The translations under genes and the position numbers were made by a program. Below the pieces are notes generated by a model. The model was not told the origin of the DNA, searched no databases, and saw only the letters and a list, made by a program, of their open reading frames with translations. Positions 1 to 8,646 of a stretch of DNA of 64,000 nucleotides are shown here, piece after piece. The DNA lies in contig NC_009635.1 of assembly GCF_000017185.1 (NCBI RefSeq), forward strand, positions 560,563-624,562, written 5' to 3'. This DNA comes from Methanococcus aeolicus Nankai-3 (GTDB lineage Archaea > AGJL01 > Methanococci > Methanococcales > Methanococcaceae). Numbering within the stretch: position 1 is the first letter of the stretch; each line of letters starts with the position of its first letter.

Positions 1-402
1 TCAAAATATGGCATAAATCAACGAGCTTTAGAGGTGCATAGATTAACACCACAAAAAATAAAAAATTTAAGAGGCGGTGAAAATTATGCTAAATATTTTA
101 GACAGGATAATGAATTTATAGAGTTTTGCCAAGATTGTAATACTTTAGTAGCACACAATATCACTTTTGAACTTAGATATTTAGGAGATATGGTAACTTT
201 TGATAATCATATTTGCACAATGGCACAAAATAAACATATAGTAAGAGCTGTCGATATTAGGGGCGGGTTGAAACCTCCAAAACTTATTGAGGCGTGTAAT
301 CATTATGGGATAGATTTTGATGAAGAACAATATCATAGTGCCATTTACGATGTAACAAAAACATTAGAAGTTTTAAATTGTATGGATAACCTAACTTTAT
401 AA
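1..402 (+). CDS. DnaQ/DEDD-type 3'-5' exonuclease-like protein, 5' end outside window
   Basis: The frame is open from base 1, and the residues before the first in-frame start (GTG at 34), NQRALEVHRLT, look like ordinary exonuclease sequence, so the true start lies upstream of the window. Visible motifs are VAHNITFELRYL (ExoII-like, with His-Asn and an acidic residue) and YHSAIYDVTKTLEVL near the C-terminus (ExoIII-like His-x-x-x-Asp). Such domains remove nucleotides from DNA or RNA 3' ends and occur alone or fused to polymerases or helicases. The missing N-terminus would hold the first catalytic DxE. The 190 bases after the stop hold no gene I can recognise. Confidence 0.6.
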   Translation, partial: SKYGINQRALEVHRLTPQKIKNLRGGENYAKYFRQDNEFIEFCQDCNTLVAHNITFELRYLGDMVTFDNHICTMAQNKHIVRAVDIRGGLKPPKLIEACNHYGIDFDEEQYHSAIYDVTKTLEVLNCMDNLTL

Positions 403-591
403 AATTAAATGCAAGAAGCTACAAACAGAAAGGGGAGGAATACGCTACAAAGTGTGAAATTCTAACTTTTTGATGATAAAATACATCTATAGTTTATCAA
501 ACTTATATGAGTAAAATCGCTCATTCATCAAGTCAATCGTTAGATGATGAAAGATAAAAATAATAATAAAAATAATAAAAATATAAATATA

Positions 592-1509
592 TTAAATATT
601 CAACATTCTTTCAATTGATTTTTTTGCCTGTTCAATGACCTCTTCATCAAGGGTTATTTCATATTCTTCATTGATTAAACATTTTTCTACTTTTTCAAGT
701 GTCATTTGTTTCATCGGGTCACAAATAGCATCTTTTCTAAGCGGTATCAATTTTTTTGTTTTACCTGCCTTTTTTAATTCATGGTTTAACCTAACTATCA
801 TATCGCATTCTGTTCCTATTATTATTTCTTCTGCTGGAGTTTCCAGTACAAATTTAACCATTCCGCCTGTGCTCAATACGGCATCGGCCAAATCTTGAAC
901 CTCAGGGGCACATTCTGGGTGTGCTATGCATACAGCATTAGGATATTGTTTTTTCGCGGCTATAACATCTTCTTTTTTAAATTTCTGATGAACATAACAA
1001 CCTCCATCTTTTGGGATGCAGATTATTTCTTTATCTGTTCTTTTACTTACAAAATATCCTAAATTATTGTCTGGTCCAAATAATATTTTATCCTCTTCAA
1101 ATGAATTTATTACTTTATCCGCATTTGCAGATGTGCAAGTTGAGTCAGCTATTGCCTTTGCAGAAGCAAGGGTATTTACATAAATTACAACTTTTGCATT
1201 AGGGTGTTCTTTTTTTGCATCCAATATGATTTTTGGAGGTAATTGGTGTGCCATTGGACATTCTACATCCTTAATCTCAGGAATTAAAACTTTTTTATCC
1301 TTATTTAATATTTTTGCAGTTTCAGCCATAAAATCTACGCCACAAAATACAATAATATCCGCAGTGGTTTCTTTGGCAATAATACATAATTCCAATGAAT
1401 CCCCCACAAAATCAGCAATATTTTGAATTTCTTCTGGCTGATAATTATGTGCTAATATTATAGCATTTTTTTCTTTTTTGATTGTGTTTATTCTTTCTAT
1501 TATATCCAT
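592..1509 (-). CDS. nadA: Quinolinate synthase NadA
   Basis: NadA condenses iminoaspartate with dihydroxyacetone phosphate to quinolinate, the first committed intermediate of NAD synthesis, using a [4Fe-4S] cluster in the cytoplasm. The 305-residue product carries the N-terminal LAHNYQ motif, FVGDSLEL, and cysteines in ECPMA, HPECAPEV and CDPMKQMT that match the three cluster ligands of the family. I chose ATG at 1509 because GTGAGG lies just upstream as a ribosome site; a GTG at 1521 inside that site would add four residues. The next gene upstream on the same strand is a ThiF-like protein about 60 bases away. The iminoaspartate-producing enzyme is not in view. Confidence 0.95.
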   Translation of the reverse strand: MDIIERINTIKKEKNAIILAHNYQPEEIQNIADFVGDSLELCIIAKETTADIIVFCGVDFMAETAKILNKDKKVLIPEIKDVECPMAHQLPPKIILDAKKEHPNAKVVIYVNTLASAKAIADSTCTSANADKVINSFEEDKILFGPDNNLGYFVSKRTDKEIICIPKDGGCYVHQKFKKEDVIAAKKQYPNAVCIAHPECAPEVQDLADAVLSTGGMVKFVLETPAEEIIIGTECDMIVRLNHELKKAGKTKKLIPLRKDAICDPMKQMTLEKVEKCLINEEYEITLDEEVIEQAKKSIERMLNI

Positions 1510-1570
1510 ATTATTCCTCACTAAATTGTTTAAATATTAATCGTAATATAATTATTTCAGTTATTTTTTA

Positions 1571-2191
1571 TTATTTATTAATTTTATTTATTATTTTTAA
1601 GCACTCAATAATCATTTTTTTAGATATTTCATCCAATATATATGGGGTTATGGGAGCTCCGTCTCTAATATACCTACCTGTGCCAACCACAATGTGCCCT
1701 TCATTTTCTATATTCACATAATTTACAGGGCCATCAGAGTAAATGGCATCTCCAACTTTTACAGTTTCCTCTATGCCAAATACTCCATTTGTCCCTATTG
1801 TTTTTATGTTGTTTTTTTCGCAATGCTTTATAATTGCTTCTCTGATGGGAGTGGTATCTCCTCCAGCTATGCAAATAATTGCAACATCTCCTTTTATCGA
1901 TTGAACGGTTTCAATAGTTATATTTTCACAAACTGCTACGACTTTATCACTGAAAAAGTCTTCGGCAAATTTTGCCTTATTTTCTCCAATTTTTGCCCCA
2001 TATTTTCTATGGATTATATCATTTTTAGCAATATTGGCACCATCATATGCAAATATTTGGAGGGGTCCTCCCCTATGGACTTCGATTAAATCCATTATTA
2101 CTCTGATGCCCAATCTTCCACAGCCAATAACCGATACTGTGCCTTTTGGAACAAGTTTTTTTTCTAATTCTGTTATATTTTCATTAACCAT
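1571..2191 (-). CDS. ThiF/HesA-fold NAD- or nucleotide-binding protein, possible HcgE
   Basis: The protein of about 206 residues has an early Rossmann glycine motif (VSVIGCGRLGIRV), a D-G-A-N-I stretch and NDIIHRKYGAKIGENKA, typical of the ThiF/MoeB/E1 adenylating fold. No CxxC zinc pairs are seen, unlike MoeB. Its size and HRKYGA-like region recall HcgE, which adenylates guanylylpyridinol during synthesis of the iron-guanylylpyridinol cofactor of [Fe]-hydrogenase, but this is a recollection of the family and not a search result. The start at 2191 is taken because TGATTATT precedes that ATG; another ATG lies at 2200. It could form an operon with nadA downstream. Confidence 0.6.
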   Translation of the reverse strand: MVNENITELEKKLVPKGTVSVIGCGRLGIRVIMDLIEVHRGGPLQIFAYDGANIAKNDIIHRKYGAKIGENKAKFAEDFFSDKVVAVCENITIETVQSIKGDVAIICIAGGDTTPIREAIIKHCEKNNIKTIGTNGVFGIEETVKVGDAIYSDGPVNYVNIENEGHIVVGTGRYIRDGAPITPYILDEISKKMIIECLKIINKINK

Positions 2192-2314
2192 AATAATCAT
2201 TATTGGTTTATTGTATGACTATATTATAATCATTACTAGTTTATATTATTTATAGGTTTATATATTATATACTATGTATATTAATGCCACAGATTTATTA
2301 TATATTATTTTTTA

Positions 2315-3352
2315 CTATTTTTCATAATTATAATTATAATTATAATTATATGCATTTAAAAGCCCAACACAGCCTGTAATCATGACATCTCCCCCAGGAT
2401 ATACATATTCCCCATACTCCTTAAATAATGCCCTATTTGGGCCAGATATTAGTATCTTTTCAGGATTTATTCCCCCTACAACTGTTGCACCATGGCCCCT
2501 ATCATTGAATATTTCTTCATTGGTGAGTGTGCCATTTATCATCTTATTAACTATTTTGTTTAATTTTACGGGCGTTAATAATCTTGTATGGTGCTCAAAT
2601 AATGCTTTTATTTTTCCATCTTTTATACTAACTCCCAAGGTGTGCCCATTTCCAATATCTAAACCAACAAATTCATTTATATCGTTTTCTTTCGCATAAT
2701 GAAGTATGCCACATATCGATGCAACTTTACTATCCATTACAAATCCGCTGTGTCCACTATTTTTTAGATATTGTATAATACTATTAAATCTTGAAAATTG
2801 ATTTAATTGCTCTGTTTCTTGTTTAAAAATATATTCAAACGGATTATCTGTTATTTGCAATAATTCTTTGAAATAATTAAATCGTGTAATTCTATCACTT
2901 TGTCCTTTTACAAAACCATGGTCTTGACATCCAACACATACAAAATCAGGACGGAACTCTTCCCCAAATTCTTTAAATATATTTTCTAACATTTCAAAAT
3001 TTAAATCGCCGAATATAATATTTGGATTATCTATTTTATCCTTTATTATTATTCCCCTTCTTCTTACGACATCTAAATCATCTCTAATTGTAGGAGCCGC
3101 ATTTTTAGATATTTCTATTTTATATCCTTGTTCTTGGAGCTCCGAGATTGCCCTATTTACAGGACCTCCTCCCATAATACTACCATCAATTTTTAAATCC
3201 TCATTTGTATTTTTTATTTTATTTGCAATAATACTTGTTGGAGATGGAAGTATAAGTTTAATGGCATTTTCTATATTATTTTTATTTTTTTCAGTGTTAA
3301 AATAAATTATATCCTGAGTCCCTTTTCCAATATCAATACATAATATATTCAT
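2315..3352 (-). CDS. DUF1786 (COG4012) ASKHA-fold protein
   Basis: The 345-residue cytoplasmic protein starts with an actin/Hsp70-like phosphate-1 motif (ILCIDIGKGTQDI) and has a second such loop (FVGLDIGNGHTLGV) near residue 230, with CVGCQDHGF between them. This matches the uncharacterised archaeal DUF1786 family; its biochemical role is unknown to me. The ribosome site GAGGCGG precedes the ATG. The last residues are an Asn-Tyr alternation (NYNYNYNYE) encoded by a short tandem repeat of ATAATT at about 2326-2352, which looks like recent slippage at the 3' end. It lies in the same direction as the ThiF-like gene and the glycosyltransferase. Confidence 0.75.
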   Translation of the reverse strand: MNILCIDIGKGTQDIIYFNTEKNKNNIENAIKLILPSPTSIIANKIKNTNEDLKIDGSIMGGGPVNRAISELQEQGYKIEISKNAAPTIRDDLDVVRRRGIIIKDKIDNPNIIFGDLNFEMLENIFKEFGEEFRPDFVCVGCQDHGFVKGQSDRITRFNYFKELLQITDNPFEYIFKQETEQLNQFSRFNSIIQYLKNSGHSGFVMDSKVASICGILHYAKENDINEFVGLDIGNGHTLGVSIKDGKIKALFEHHTRLLTPVKLNKIVNKMINGTLTNEEIFNDRGHGATVVGGINPEKILISGPNRALFKEYGEYVYPGGDVMITGCVGLLNAYNYNYNYNYEK

Positions 3353-3370
3353 TTAACCGCCTCTTTTACC

Positions 3371-4102
3371 CTATTTATTATGTAATATAAATTTTGCAAC
3401 TTCTTTAACAACATCTATTATTTTTTTTGTAGTGATATATGATATAGCATTGGGATGGTATTCAATGGAAATATATTCTTCAACAATCTTTGCCTTTCTT
3501 TTTGCTAATTGAAGGGCAACTAAATGCTCTACACTATAACCATCTCCAAAATACATATCATTCAAAAAATCCCCCTTGATAATCCTAAATCCACTTTGTA
3601 TGTCTTTAAATATATGAAAGTTTAAAGCATAAATTGACACCATAACAGACATAAAAACACTTGCAAGATAATTTGAAATAATTCTATAAAATGGTATATG
3701 TTTATATCGCCTAATGCCAAAAACTGCATCAGCATCTTTTTTCTTTAATTTTTCAAACATTGGCAGTATATCTTTGGGTTTATGTTGGTAGTCCCCATCA
3801 ATGTAGCAAATATATTTATATCCTTTTTCCAGAGCAAATTTAGTCCCCTGTTCTAAAGCCTTCGCCTTTCCTTCATTTGTGCTTTTAAATATGGTATATA
3901 TTTTAACATTATTATTTTTGTTTTTATTGTTATTATTACTTGTTGTTTTATCAATATATTCTTTGACGATTCGTTTTGTATTGTCCGTAGAACCATCATC
4001 TACAACTATTGAATCAAGATTTAAATTAGATAATTCACTTAGAACTTTTAATATATTTTTCTCCTCATTATATGCAGGTATAACCACAATTAAATTTTTC
4101 AT
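3371..4102 (-). CDS. Family 2 glycosyltransferase (dolichyl-phosphate mannose synthase-like)
   Basis: A GT-A fold enzyme of 243 residues that transfers a sugar from a nucleotide donor, probably to a polyprenyl phosphate. The N-terminus has VVIPAYNEEKNI and IVVDDGSTDNT, then YIDGDYQHKPKD with the metal-binding D-x-D around residue 100, and an IQSGFRI segment in the C-terminal half, all typical of DPM1-like enzymes. There is no long C-terminal membrane domain, only a hydrophobic stretch near residues 150-165. Residues about 53-67 are an Asn/Lys-rich insert (TSNNNNKNKNNN) that most relatives would lack. It starts 19 bases before the DUF1786 gene. The acceptor is unknown. Confidence 0.85.
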   Translation of the reverse strand: MKNLIVVIPAYNEEKNILKVLSELSNLNLDSIVVDDGSTDNTKRIVKEYIDKTTSNNNNKNKNNNVKIYTIFKSTNEGKAKALEQGTKFALEKGYKYICYIDGDYQHKPKDILPMFEKLKKKDADAVFGIRRYKHIPFYRIISNYLASVFMSVMVSIYALNFHIFKDIQSGFRIIKGDFLNDMYFGDGYSVEHLVALQLAKRKAKIVEEYISIEYHPNAISYITTKKIIDVVKEVAKFILHNK

Positions 4103-4159
4103 GCTTAATCCTCAAAATAGCTATTTATATATTGATAAAAAGAATTATAAAATAAGATT

Positions 4160-4286
4160 ATAGTAAATTCAATAACTGTCCATTATCTGTCCTAAATCAT
4201 TGGAATATTTCTCTGTTGCTGTATCGCCATAAGAGATTTTATATCCTTCAACTAATGGTACTGGAAATTGTTCGAAAATTGACTAT
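4160..4286 (-). repeat. Dispersed repeat copy 1 (inverted-terminal repeat family)
   Basis: On the minus strand this reads from an ATAGTCAATTTTCGAACA-type end to an ATTGAATTTACTAT-type end, the two termini of the family found eight more times in the window. It lies upstream of the glycosyltransferase start and downstream of the secreted protein gene. It has no coding capacity. Confidence 0.7.
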
Positions 4287-4379
4287 ATATTTGCATAATT
4301 ATTTGATAAATCGCAATTGATTAATATCATTAAAGATCCGAAATATTAAGGAAAAAACTTTTAAGTAAAATATACATAA

Positions 4380-5054
4380 TCACTTAATATCGTAAAGGAA
4401 TATTATCGTTATTGCAACAATTGCCCCCATTATAAGCCCCATTACTATATACCACATATTATTACTTGATGCGCCGTTTTCAATATTTGTAATATTTTTT
4501 GACAGATTGTTATCTTTGTTAATATTTGTGGTTATATTTTCGAAACTTGATGTATTGGGGGAGCTCCCATTTTCAATATTTTTAATTATTGTGTTGTTTA
4601 TTGTATTATTTTCAATTTCAATTGATTCATTATTTATGGTAGTTTCTGAATTGGGGGCCATATTGGATTTATCTGTTATATTTATAATATTGTAAATCAT
4701 AATTTTACTAACTAATGAATTATTTAAATAATATCTTAATGATACCACTATTTTATAATTATCCAATTTTTTACCAGTAATTATTCCAGTAAGGTTTCCT
4801 GTTGCAGTATTTTCCACATATGGCATATATATAGAACTATTATTGAAATCAACATTATCGGCTTTTGCCGTTAAACTAAAATTAGTAAATGGTTCCAAAT
4901 TACTAATATTATAATTAACATAAATTATATCAAGATAAACAATACCATCATTAGTCATTTTTCCATAACCAACATCTATTTGCTCATGGCCATATGACAT
5001 AGTTAAGATTAAACTAAATAATAATCCATATAGTACATATTGTCGTTTTTTCAT
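4380..5054 (-). CDS. Secreted, membrane-anchored protein of unknown function
   Basis: Not recognised as a named family. The 224-residue product has a signal peptide (Lys-Lys-Arg then a hydrophobic run to about residue 22), an extracellular domain of about 110 residues with several Asn-x-Ser/Thr sites, a long Asn/Thr/Glu/Ser-rich linker (residues about 130-195) and a C-terminal membrane helix (MWYIVMGLIMGAIVAITII) ending in DIK. The layout is that of a surface protein tethered at its C-terminus with the linker spanning the cell wall layer, probably N-glycosylated. GTGATATT before the ATG is a normal ribosome site. It lies between a repeat and a hairpin-containing gap, so it is probably transcribed alone. 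Confidence 0.7.
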   Translation of the reverse strand: MKKRQYVLYGLLFSLILTMSYGHEQIDVGYGKMTNDGIVYLDIIYVNYNISNLEPFTNFSLTAKADNVDFNNSSIYMPYVENTATGNLTGIITGKKLDNYKIVVSLRYYLNNSLVSKIMIYNIINITDKSNMAPNSETTINNESIEIENNTINNTIIKNIENGSSPNTSSFENITTNINKDNNLSKNITNIENGASSNNMWYIVMGLIMGAIVAITIIFLYDIK

Positions 5055-5127
5055 AATATCACTTGCGCATATATATGCAATAAAAAATATATGGTGTGTT
5101 TAGGGCTCTTTATGATACTCCGCCGAG

Positions 5128-5160
5128 ATTAAATAAAAACTCGAAGAGTTTTTATTTAAT
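5128..5160. terminator. Perfect 15-bp hairpin with GAA loop
   Basis: ATTAAATAAAAACTC is followed by GAA and its exact reverse complement. It lies in the gap between the 60-residue MinD-linked gene and the secreted protein gene, both on the minus strand. It could end transcription or be one of the three-base-loop hairpins that recur between genes in this window. Confidence 0.5.
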
Positions 5161-5311
5161 TATTCGTATGATGGGCCAGGGCGAATTAATATGCTAAATT
5201 CTTATAACTGCAATGAACAACCGTTTTGAATGTACATAATTAAATATATCATTTGATATCATATGGATGCCACATATAATTTATGTTATTAATGTTGATT
5301 TATTATATCGT

Positions 5312-5494
5312 TTAATTCCTGCCTTTAATTCTTCCTATTCTTTCATTTAACTTTTGCACTTCTTCCCTTGTGAGTTTTGTAGAGCATTTTATGGAATTTA
5401 ATTCATTCTTCAACTGAATTACTTTACAAAACAATATCCCATTTATTATTAAGCTAATAATTGCCATGCCCAAGGCTAAGGTTGCATCTATCAT
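5312..5494 (-). CDS. Small membrane protein coupled to minD
   Basis: A 60-residue protein with one N-terminal membrane helix (about residues 5-27, ending before KVIQLKNELN) and a charged, probably coiled-coil C-terminal half (LTREEVQKLNERIGRIKG). Its ATG overlaps the last codons of minD by four bases, so the two are probably translationally coupled. I know no family name. The context suggests a membrane partner of the MinD-like ATPase, which itself ends in a membrane-binding helix; that role is inference. The frame overlap argues that it is a real gene despite its size. Confidence 0.65.
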   Translation of the reverse strand: MIDATLALGMAIISLIINGILFCKVIQLKNELNSIKCSTKLTREEVQKLNERIGRIKGRN

Positions 5495-6273
5495 TTTTTT
5501 CCACCAAACAATCCTTTAATGAATTTTTTAACCAATGATTTTTCCTCGGTTTTTTTAGGGACATATTCTTTTCCCGTTAGTTTTGCAGCAATTTGCATTA
5601 TTGCCTGTGAAGCGGGTGAATCGGGGTATTTTAACACAATTGGCTCACCAAACGCAGCACTTCTTCTTATATTGGGGTCTTCTGGAATAATACCCAATAT
5701 TGGGACTTCGAGTATGGTTTCAATAGCTTTTGAGCTTAATTCCGTATCCTCCAATGAAGCCCTATTAATTATGGCTCCAAGTATGTTAGTTTCAAATCGT
5801 TTTGAAATTGCCACTACCTTTAAGGCATCAGAAATAGAAGATATTTCAGGATTTACTAACAATATAAGATGTTCAGCAGCCGATATTGCAGTTAATGCCT
5901 CTTTACCAATTCCCGCTGGGCAATCTAATATCATAATGTCACACATTCCATACAATTTCGTTAAAACATCTGCTAATCTTTCAGGTTTTGCCTTTCTAAA
6001 TGCATCCAATGAAATCCCAGCAGGAACAACCTTAACACCATTGGGGCCATCATAAATTGCATCCATAATATCGGCACGACCTGCTAAAACATCATTCAAA
6101 GTTATTGATTTTCCATCTAATCCCATGACAAGCTCTAGGTTTGCCATAGCAATATCCAAATCAAGTACAATTACATCTTTTCCAAATTTTGTTAATGCAA
6201 CAGATAAATTTGCCGATGTGGTGGTCTTACCAGTTCCTCCTTTACCTGATGCTATTGCAATAGTTATTGCCAT
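5491..6273 (-). CDS. minD: MinD-family ATPase
   Basis: A ParA/MinD P-loop ATPase of 260 residues. It has the deviant Walker A SGKGGTGKTTT at the N-terminus, VLDLDIAMANLELVMG, and ILDCPAGIG as Walker B. The C-terminus KSLVKKFIKGLFGGKK is an amphipathic, basic helix of the kind that anchors MinD to membrane when ATP-bound. Archaeal MinD proteins act in positioning of surface structures or cell polarity rather than with a MinE ring. ATG at 6273 is preferred because GGGTGA sits eight bases upstream; a GTG at 6282 lies within that site. The start overlaps the end of the SepSecS gene by 32 bases, and the stop overlaps a small membrane protein gene. Confidence 0.9.
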   Translation of the reverse strand: MAITIAIASGKGGTGKTTTSANLSVALTKFGKDVIVLDLDIAMANLELVMGLDGKSITLNDVLAGRADIMDAIYDGPNGVKVVPAGISLDAFRKAKPERLADVLTKLYGMCDIMILDCPAGIGKEALTAISAAEHLILLVNPEISSISDALKVVAISKRFETNILGAIINRASLEDTELSSKAIETILEVPILGIIPEDPNIRRSAAFGEPIVLKYPDSPASQAIMQIAAKLTGKEYVPKKTEEKSLVKKFIKGLFGGKK

Positions 6274-7675
6274 TCTTTTCACCCGACATTATATTCTTAT
6301 TTTTGGCCATACTATATTTTAATTTATCAACTGCATTAATTATGTCTTTATTTTTAATGCCAATAGCCGCGTTCATTACAACATAATCGTATGGGAAATT
6401 TCCCAAATAACAATTTCCAAATTTATCGGAGCTCCTAACTCCCCTCGGACCGGTGATTCTTAAATTATATAATTTACCTGCTATTTCAACAGGGTCTGAA
6501 TTCGTAGTAATGCATATAGATAATGGACTATCAATATTTAAAACTTTGTTATTGGTATTATTGGCAAGTTCGACTAGTAGGTCATGCAATAATTTTCTAC
6601 TTTCTTTCTGCTGTTTCATAAGTTCTTTATAGTTATTTAGTCCAATTGATAACAATGAAACTAGCGTATTCACTATCGGGGTTGCACATGCTCGTCCAGG
6701 ATATGTTTTTGATATTTCATTTATGAATTCTTTATCTTTTGAATAAATTATTCCCCCTCCAATCGGAGTTAATAAATTTTTATCGGAAGAACTTATAACG
6801 GCATCTACCCGATATTTAAATGCCTTTTTTAATCTATCAATATAATATTGATTTTGAATGGCATAGGCACCATTAATAATATGGGGAATATTATATTCTT
6901 CACAAATCTTTGCTATTTCTACGATATCATCACTTTTCCGAGGGGGGAAGAAGGTTAAAGTGCTTAATACACAAGGTATTTCTTTTTTATTATTTATATT
7001 ATATTTAGTAGTATAAATATTGCTGTCCCCATATTTATCATTTTTATTTATTTCTTTTTTTATGGCATTTTCGATATCTTCAACAGGAACGAAGACAGAT
7101 TCACCGTCTTCGGATAGAACCGTTTCAACCAATCTCATTTTTAATCCTGAAAAAGATACGGCTTTTATTGGGCTTTTATGTGCTGCGTATGGATAAATTA
7201 CAGTATTACAACCATATTTTTTTCTTAATGCACTTAAACATAATGATATAGACATGCCTGTTGCTATGGGGGTGGCTATTGCTGAAACATTTAGCCCCAA
7301 TTTTTTTAAGAAACTTGTTAATATGCTATTGGTTAATGAATACATCACACTTGCACCAGGTGCTTTTGGCTGTGGATCGATTAAATTTCCACTTCTTCCC
7401 ACCCCATGACAAAAACCAGAAACTAATCTATTGTGGATATTTGAAGAGGTTCTAGCCTCCCGCTCCCCTATTCTTATAGATTTTGGGTCTTTATCTGTAT
7501 CCATTAAAGATAGTAATTTTAAAAAAAGTTCTATCTCTTCATCACTCATTGCCTGTTTGGGAATTACTCTATGATTAAAAATATCTTCAATATTTTTTAA
7601 ATTATCATTTAATACGAGTTTTCCCCTATTTTCCATATTTTTTGGAATTATTCCACTAATATTTAAATCAATCAT
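6242..7675 (-). CDS. spcS: O-phosphoseryl-tRNA(Sec) selenium transferase (SepSecS)
   Basis: This PLP enzyme converts phosphoserine on tRNA(Sec) to selenocysteine using selenophosphate, the last step of the archaeal/eukaryotic route. The 477-residue product has the P-loop region with GEREARTSS, CHGVGRSGNLIDPQPKAPGAS for phosphate and tRNA recognition, and SSSDKNLLTPIGG with the PLP lysine near residue 299. An Asn/Lys/Tyr-rich insert at about 210-232 makes it longer than usual. Its presence agrees with the selenocysteine-containing FdhA 30 kb away. The ribosome site is weak. The 3' end overlaps minD, an unrelated gene, by 32 bases. Confidence 0.93.
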   Translation of the reverse strand: MIDLNISGIIPKNMENRGKLVLNDNLKNIEDIFNHRVIPKQAMSDEEIELFLKLLSLMDTDKDPKSIRIGEREARTSSNIHNRLVSGFCHGVGRSGNLIDPQPKAPGASVMYSLTNSILTSFLKKLGLNVSAIATPIATGMSISLCLSALRKKYGCNTVIYPYAAHKSPIKAVSFSGLKMRLVETVLSEDGESVFVPVEDIENAIKKEINKNDKYGDSNIYTTKYNINNKKEIPCVLSTLTFFPPRKSDDIVEIAKICEEYNIPHIINGAYAIQNQYYIDRLKKAFKYRVDAVISSSDKNLLTPIGGGIIYSKDKEFINEISKTYPGRACATPIVNTLVSLLSIGLNNYKELMKQQKESRKLLHDLLVELANNTNNKVLNIDSPLSICITTNSDPVEIAGKLYNLRITGPRGVRSSDKFGNCYLGNFPYDYVVMNAAIGIKNKDIINAVDKLKYSMAKNKNIMSGEKNGNNYCNSIR

Positions 7676-7852
7676 ATTAACATCATCATATTATATCATA
7701 TATTTTATATTTAATGAATATATACATTATTAAATATTGTGTAATATTATTTTATTATTTATTATTTATTATTTATACCTTATAATTTATATTATTATAT
7801 ATTTTATAATTATATATAAATTAAATAAAACACCACCAAAATAAGGGATATT

Positions 7853-8644
7853 ATGAAAATAGCAATAACTGGAAAAGGAGGAGTTGGAAAAACATTTATT
7901 TCTGCCACATTATCAAGATTATTTGAAAAGGACAATTATAATGTGGTGGCTGTTGATGCCGACCCAGATATGAATTTAGCATGTGCATTAGGTATTGATG
8001 AAGAGATAATTCCACTATCAAAAATGGACGATTTAATTGAGGAGAGGACTGGGGCAAAAGTCGGAGAATATGGGAGCGTATTCAAAATAAATCCTATGGT
8101 ATCAGATATTGTTGAAAAATATGGCTACACGGTAAATGATGCAAATATCAATTTAATAGTTATGGGAACTATTGAAAAAGGCGGAGATGGCTGTGTATGT
8201 CCTGCATCCGTACTACTGAGGAGATTACTGAGACATCTAATTTTAAAAACCGACGAAGTTGTTATATTGGACATGGAAGCAGGAATTGAACATTTAGGTA
8301 GAAAAACTACTGAAAATGTTGATTTAATGATTGTAGTCGTAGAGCCATCCAAAAAATCACTTCTTACGGCAAACAGAATTAAAAAACTTGCAAAAGATAT
8401 TGGAGTATCAAATTTATACTGCATAGTAAATAAAATAAAAAATAATGAGGAAAAAAAGCAATTTGAAAAAATATTTAATGAACAGGTAAATATTCCTATT
8501 TTGGGCTATATCCCCTACAGCAATGAAGTTTCAAAATGTGATTTGCAGGGAGCTCCACTTAATTTAAATTCCGAAGTAGGTAAAGATATCAAAAAAATAT
8601 ACGATAAAATTAAAAAAATAAAAAATAATAACACAGAGGAATAA
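7853..8644 (+). CDS. cooC: CooC-type nickel-insertion ATPase for CO dehydrogenase
   Basis: A MinD-like ATPase of 263 residues with Walker A TGKGGVGKT, Walker B-like VVILDMEAGIEHLG and the CooC metal-binding C-x-C (DGCVCPAS) around residue 122. CooC dimers bind nickel through the two C-x-C motifs and load it into the C-cluster of carbon monoxide dehydrogenase. GGGATATT precedes the ATG, and an AT-rich 177-base gap upstream, divergent from SepSecS, holds its promoter. The CODH/acetyl-CoA synthase genes are not in the window. The next gene begins three bases after its stop, so the two form an operon. Confidence 0.88.
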   Translation: MKIAITGKGGVGKTFISATLSRLFEKDNYNVVAVDADPDMNLACALGIDEEIIPLSKMDDLIEERTGAKVGEYGSVFKINPMVSDIVEKYGYTVNDANINLIVMGTIEKGGDGCVCPASVLLRRLLRHLILKTDEVVILDMEAGIEHLGRKTTENVDLMIVVVEPSKKSLLTANRIKKLAKDIGVSNLYCIVNKIKNNEEKKQFEKIFNEQVNIPILGYIPYSNEVSKCDLQGAPLNLNSEVGKDIKKIYDKIKKIKNNNTEE

Positions 8645-8646
8645 AA

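Noticed and set aside
5519-6055. 178-residue frame opposite minD
   Set aside because: Antisense shadow of minD, composition follows the complement of minD codons.
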